Of a DNA stretch of 64,000 bases, positions 61,764 through 64,000 are shown piece after piece (positions within the stretch are counted from its first letter, which is position 1; each line of letters starts with the position of its first letter). The notes beneath the pieces are model-generated. The model was not told the DNA's origin. It was given only the letters and a program-made list of their open reading frames with translations, and searched no databases. The DNA comes from Cytophagales bacterium (GTDB taxonomy: Bacteria; Bacteroidota; Bacteroidia; Cytophagales; Cyclobacteriaceae), in contig JAFLBQ010000007.1 of the NCBI GenBank assembly GCA_017303805.1, positions 124,001 to 188,000 on the forward strand, in the 5' to 3' direction. The position numbers and the translations under genes were made by a program.

Positions 61764-63197
61764 ATGGAAGAAAAGAAACTGACAACGCAAGAGAAAGCAT
61801 TACGAACTAATCTGAGCAAAAGTATTTATGGCTCGTTTGCCGAAATTGGTGCCGGGCAGGAGGTTGCCGCAAATTTTTTTAAAGTAGGGGGCGCCTCGGG
61901 TACCATTGCCAAAACCATGTCGGCCTACGACATGAAATTCAGCGATGCAATTTACGGTGTGTGCGAGCGCTATGTTTGTGAAGACCGACTTTTGCAAATG
62001 CTCAACCACGAGTACCATCTGTTGCCGGAGCGGTTGCCGCATCGCATTGCTTCCACCCGCTTTTTTGCGTTCGCAGATACGGTAGAGATTCTGAATTTTG
62101 AACGCACCAACCAAGGCCATGGCTGGATTGGACTGCGGTTTCAACTGAAACCCGAAGGCCCCTACAACGATTGTGTACTCCACGTAAAAATGCTCGATAA
62201 CGATCCGCTGCAACAGCAAATGTCGTTGGGCATCTTGGGAGTAAACATGATTTACGGGTGTATGTTTATCAAAGACCCGGAAGCGATTATCAATTCACTT
62301 TTAGATGGGTTAACTACCCGCAGAATGGAGGTGGATATGTTCCGTCTTAGCGGCCCCGACTTTGCACATGTGGACAACCGGCTAATGGCACTGAAGCTGG
62401 TGAAGAACGGGCTTACCAAAGTGGCCATGTTTGGTCCCGATGGTACGGTTATGCAACCATCCGAAGCATTGTACAAGCGCAACGTGTTGGTGCTTCGGGG
62501 GCGTTTCAGGCCTGTTACCCACGTTAACGTAGATATGTTACTTTCTTCGCGCAGGCACTTTAAGCGCGAAACCGATGTGGACAAAGCCCGCATGGTAGTG
62601 TTAACCGAATTAACCTTAAACGATCTTAGTACCGAAGGCGAAATTGACGAGAAGGATTTTCTTTACCGGGCTGATATTATCTGTTCGCTCGGGCAAACCG
62701 TTTTGGTATCGAACTACTTTGAATACTACCGGTTGGTTGATTATTTATCGCGCATAACGCGTGGTAAAAAAATAGGCTTGGTGCTGGGAATTTATGCCTT
62801 GCAAAAAATCTTTGAAGAGAAAACCTACGAAAATCTGCGGGGTGGAATTCTGGAGAGTTTTGCACCTTTATTTGGTAATAATATCAAACTCTACATTTAC
62901 CCTTCGCTACGGCCGGGTTCTAGTCAGTTGTTTACGCTGGCCGATTTTGAAAAGGAATTGCCGCACAACCTGCAGGCATTATTCCGTTACCTGATGGATA
63001 ACAATAAGTTGGAAGACATAAAGAATGCAAACACAACAAACCTGCATATTATTTCCGATAACGTATTGGCCATGATTCGAAAAGGCGAACCGGGGTGGGA
63101 GCAATTTGTGCCTACCAAAGTAAGCGAGGCCATAAAAGAAAATGGATTCTTTGATTATCCGCTGGGCGGCAAACAACTCGAAGCGGTTTCTGTTTAA
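61764..63197 (+). CDS. Conserved protein of unknown function, possibly Bacteroidota-specific
   Basis: The protein (478 residues from this ATG; ATG codons 33 and 51 bases upstream are possible alternatives) was not assigned to a family. It has no signal peptide or membrane segment and appears cytoplasmic. Conserved-looking stretches are SIYGSFAEIGAGQEVAANFF, VGGASGTIAKTMSAYDMKF, RIASTRFFAFADTVEIL and FRPVTHVNVDMLLSSRRHF. No Walker, HxGH or nucleotide-binding motif was found. It stands between two Na+-coupled amino-acid transporter genes, both on the other strand, which might be coincidence. It is divergent from the NSS transporter and convergent with the AGCS symporter, two bases apart. Confidence 0.75.
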   Translation: MEEKKLTTQEKALRTNLSKSIYGSFAEIGAGQEVAANFFKVGGASGTIAKTMSAYDMKFSDAIYGVCERYVCEDRLLQMLNHEYHLLPERLPHRIASTRFFAFADTVEILNFERTNQGHGWIGLRFQLKPEGPYNDCVLHVKMLDNDPLQQQMSLGILGVNMIYGCMFIKDPEAIINSLLDGLTTRRMEVDMFRLSGPDFAHVDNRLMALKLVKNGLTKVAMFGPDGTVMQPSEALYKRNVLVLRGRFRPVTHVNVDMLLSSRRHFKRETDVDKARMVVLTELTLNDLSTEGEIDEKDFLYRADIICSLGQTVLVSNYFEYYRLVDYLSRITRGKKIGLVLGIYALQKIFEEKTYENLRGGILESFAPLFGNNIKLYIYPSLRPGSSQLFTLADFEKELPHNLQALFRYLMDNNKLEDIKNANTTNLHIISDNVLAMIRKGEPGWEQFVPTKVSEAIKENGFFDYPLGGKQLEAVSV

Positions 63198-63199
63198 GA

Positions 63200-64000
63200 T
63201 TATAAATTTCCTTGCTTCCGCATTCGTTCAAAATACGACCGTGCTTCCGCTAAAACTTTTGGAGCCAATACAAACCCCGAGATCATGGTAGGGAAGGCCA
63301 TGAGGGCATACGCTACATCGATGATGTTCATTACATCGGCCATCGATAAAATGGCTCCCAGAACTACGGTAATCAGGTAAAAATAATTGTAATAGTTACC
63401 GGCTTTTACGCCTCCTAAAAAACTCATGGCTTTATTACCATAGTAACTGTAGGAGAACAACGAAGTAACGGCAAAGAAAAATCCGCAAAGCAATAACAGG
63501 TACTTGCCGGGTAATCCCAACGAACTTTCGAAGGCCGAAGCGGTAAGCGTTACACCGTTTGCTCCCGTAGTTTGCCAAACCCCCGTAGTTAATATTGCCA
63601 ACGCAGTAAGCGTACAAACCAACAGGGTATCAATTGCAGGGCTCAGCATCGAAACCAGACCTTCGCGAATGGGTTCGGCACTTTTAGAAGCTCCCAGCGC
63701 CATGGGGGCCGTGCCGATGCCGGCTTCATTCGAAAATGAAGCCCTGCGAACCCCGGCTACAATCAGGCCTCCCACAATACCGCCCAATGCCGGCTCGCCC
63801 CGGTAATGGTCGGCAGAAAATGCATCGGTAATAACCATCCACAGGTAATGTGGTACCGAACTTATGTTGATGATAAGAATTGTAATTACTGAAAAGAAGT
63901 AAATGAGGATCATTAAGGGTACCATTTTGCCGGCCCATTTACCAATGCGCTGGATACCGCCAATAATTACCACTCCGGAAATAAGCATGAGCACCACGCC
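63200..64000 (-). CDS. Alanine/glycine:cation symporter (AGCS) family, C-terminal part
   Basis: About 267 codons are visible, open to the right edge, so the N-terminal half is missing. The AGCS signature VRRASFSNEAGIGTAPMALGA is clear, with several membrane helices (MVPLMILIYFFSVITILII, YLLLLCGFFFAVTSLFSY, and a last pair near AYALMAFPTMISGFVLAP). Members import alanine or glycine with Na+ or H+. The Met near the right edge lies inside a helix and is not the true start. Confidence 0.92.
   Translation of the reverse strand, partial: GVVLMLISGVVIIGGIQRIGKWAGKMVPLMILIYFFSVITILIINISSVPHYLWMVITDAFSADHYRGEPALGGIVGGLIVAGVRRASFSNEAGIGTAPMALGASKSAEPIREGLVSMLSPAIDTLLVCTLTALAILTTGVWQTTGANGVTLTASAFESSLGLPGKYLLLLCGFFFAVTSLFSYSYYGNKAMSFLGGVKAGNYYNYFYLITVVLGAILSMADVMNIIDVAYALMAFPTMISGFVLAPKVLAEARSYFERMRKQGNL

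Noticed and set aside
61643-61819. 59-residue extension of the NSS transporter
   Set aside because: It is not conserved-looking and covers the divergent gene start; the family N-terminus begins at MANRGNF.

Overview
This 64 kb window looks like a chromosome segment of a member of the Bacteroidota, most likely a free-living Cytophagales-type bacterium. The grounds are a SusC/SusD pair, a PorP/SprF-type protein, many lipoproteins and Tat-exported oxidoreductases, the SUF iron-sulfur system, and promoter elements of the TTTG / TAnnTTTG type. No phage, insertion sequence, CRISPR array or rRNA was seen. Genus-level placement is inference.

Layout. (1) 1-9143: oxidative sugar metabolism in the cell envelope. 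It holds the N-terminal part of a PQQ-type dehydrogenase, a YD-repeat lipoprotein, glutaminase, two tandem Gfo/Idh/MocA oxidoreductases, and a gluconate-dehydrogenase-subunit-3-like protein with a GMC flavoprotein. (2) 9225-11001: yidD and cysS. (3) 11039-22508: a carbohydrate-uptake locus with a LacI regulator divergent from SusC, SusD, a very large FG-GAP/ASPIC lipoprotein and a third Gfo/Idh/MocA enzyme. (4) 22516-29206: mixed genes (DUF72, M20 amidohydrolase, riboflavin synthase, PAP2 phosphatase, an unusual flavoprotein, a lipoprotein, a nitroreductase). (5) 29234-36583: a complete histidine operon on the minus strand in the order hisG-D-C-B-H-A-F-IE. It is preceded by a short leader peptide with an HGHHHH run and an intrinsic terminator, which together form a classic attenuator. 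(6) 36875-48104: FN3 and TPR lipoproteins, a GH140-like protein, a Nudix CoA pyrophosphatase, a SET-domain protein, aconitase with a histone-H1-like lysine-rich tail, folE and a 6-carboxytetrahydropterin synthase, a PorP/SprF protein and a Na+/H+ antiporter. (7) 48172-55749: a DUF1080 protein (3-keto-disaccharide hydrolase family), a bacilliredoxin, the operon sufB-C-D-S-E plus a DUF59 gene, and an Lrp/AsnC regulator. (8) 55931-56114: a stand-alone structured RNA that folds like a class II tRNA with a giant variable arm and a GUC anticodon-like loop, followed by its own terminator. (9) 56200-64000: acyl-CoA synthetase, glycosyltransferase, beta-propeller protein, two Na+-coupled amino-acid transporters and a conserved protein of unknown function.

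How the genes fit together. Regions 1, 3 and 7 contain most of the parts expected for import and oxidative (3-keto) breakdown of glycosides: SusCD uptake, an FAD/GMC dehydrogenase with its small subunit, several exported Gfo/Idh/MocA enzymes and a DUF1080 protein. The biosynthetic genes form compact operons.

The strongest unusual signals are the tRNA-like RNA, the aconitase with a cationic tail, the his attenuator, and intergenic tracts with a 7-bp period that recur at five places, two of them inside the otherwise tightly packed his operon. All calls come from reading the sequence; no database search was possible.
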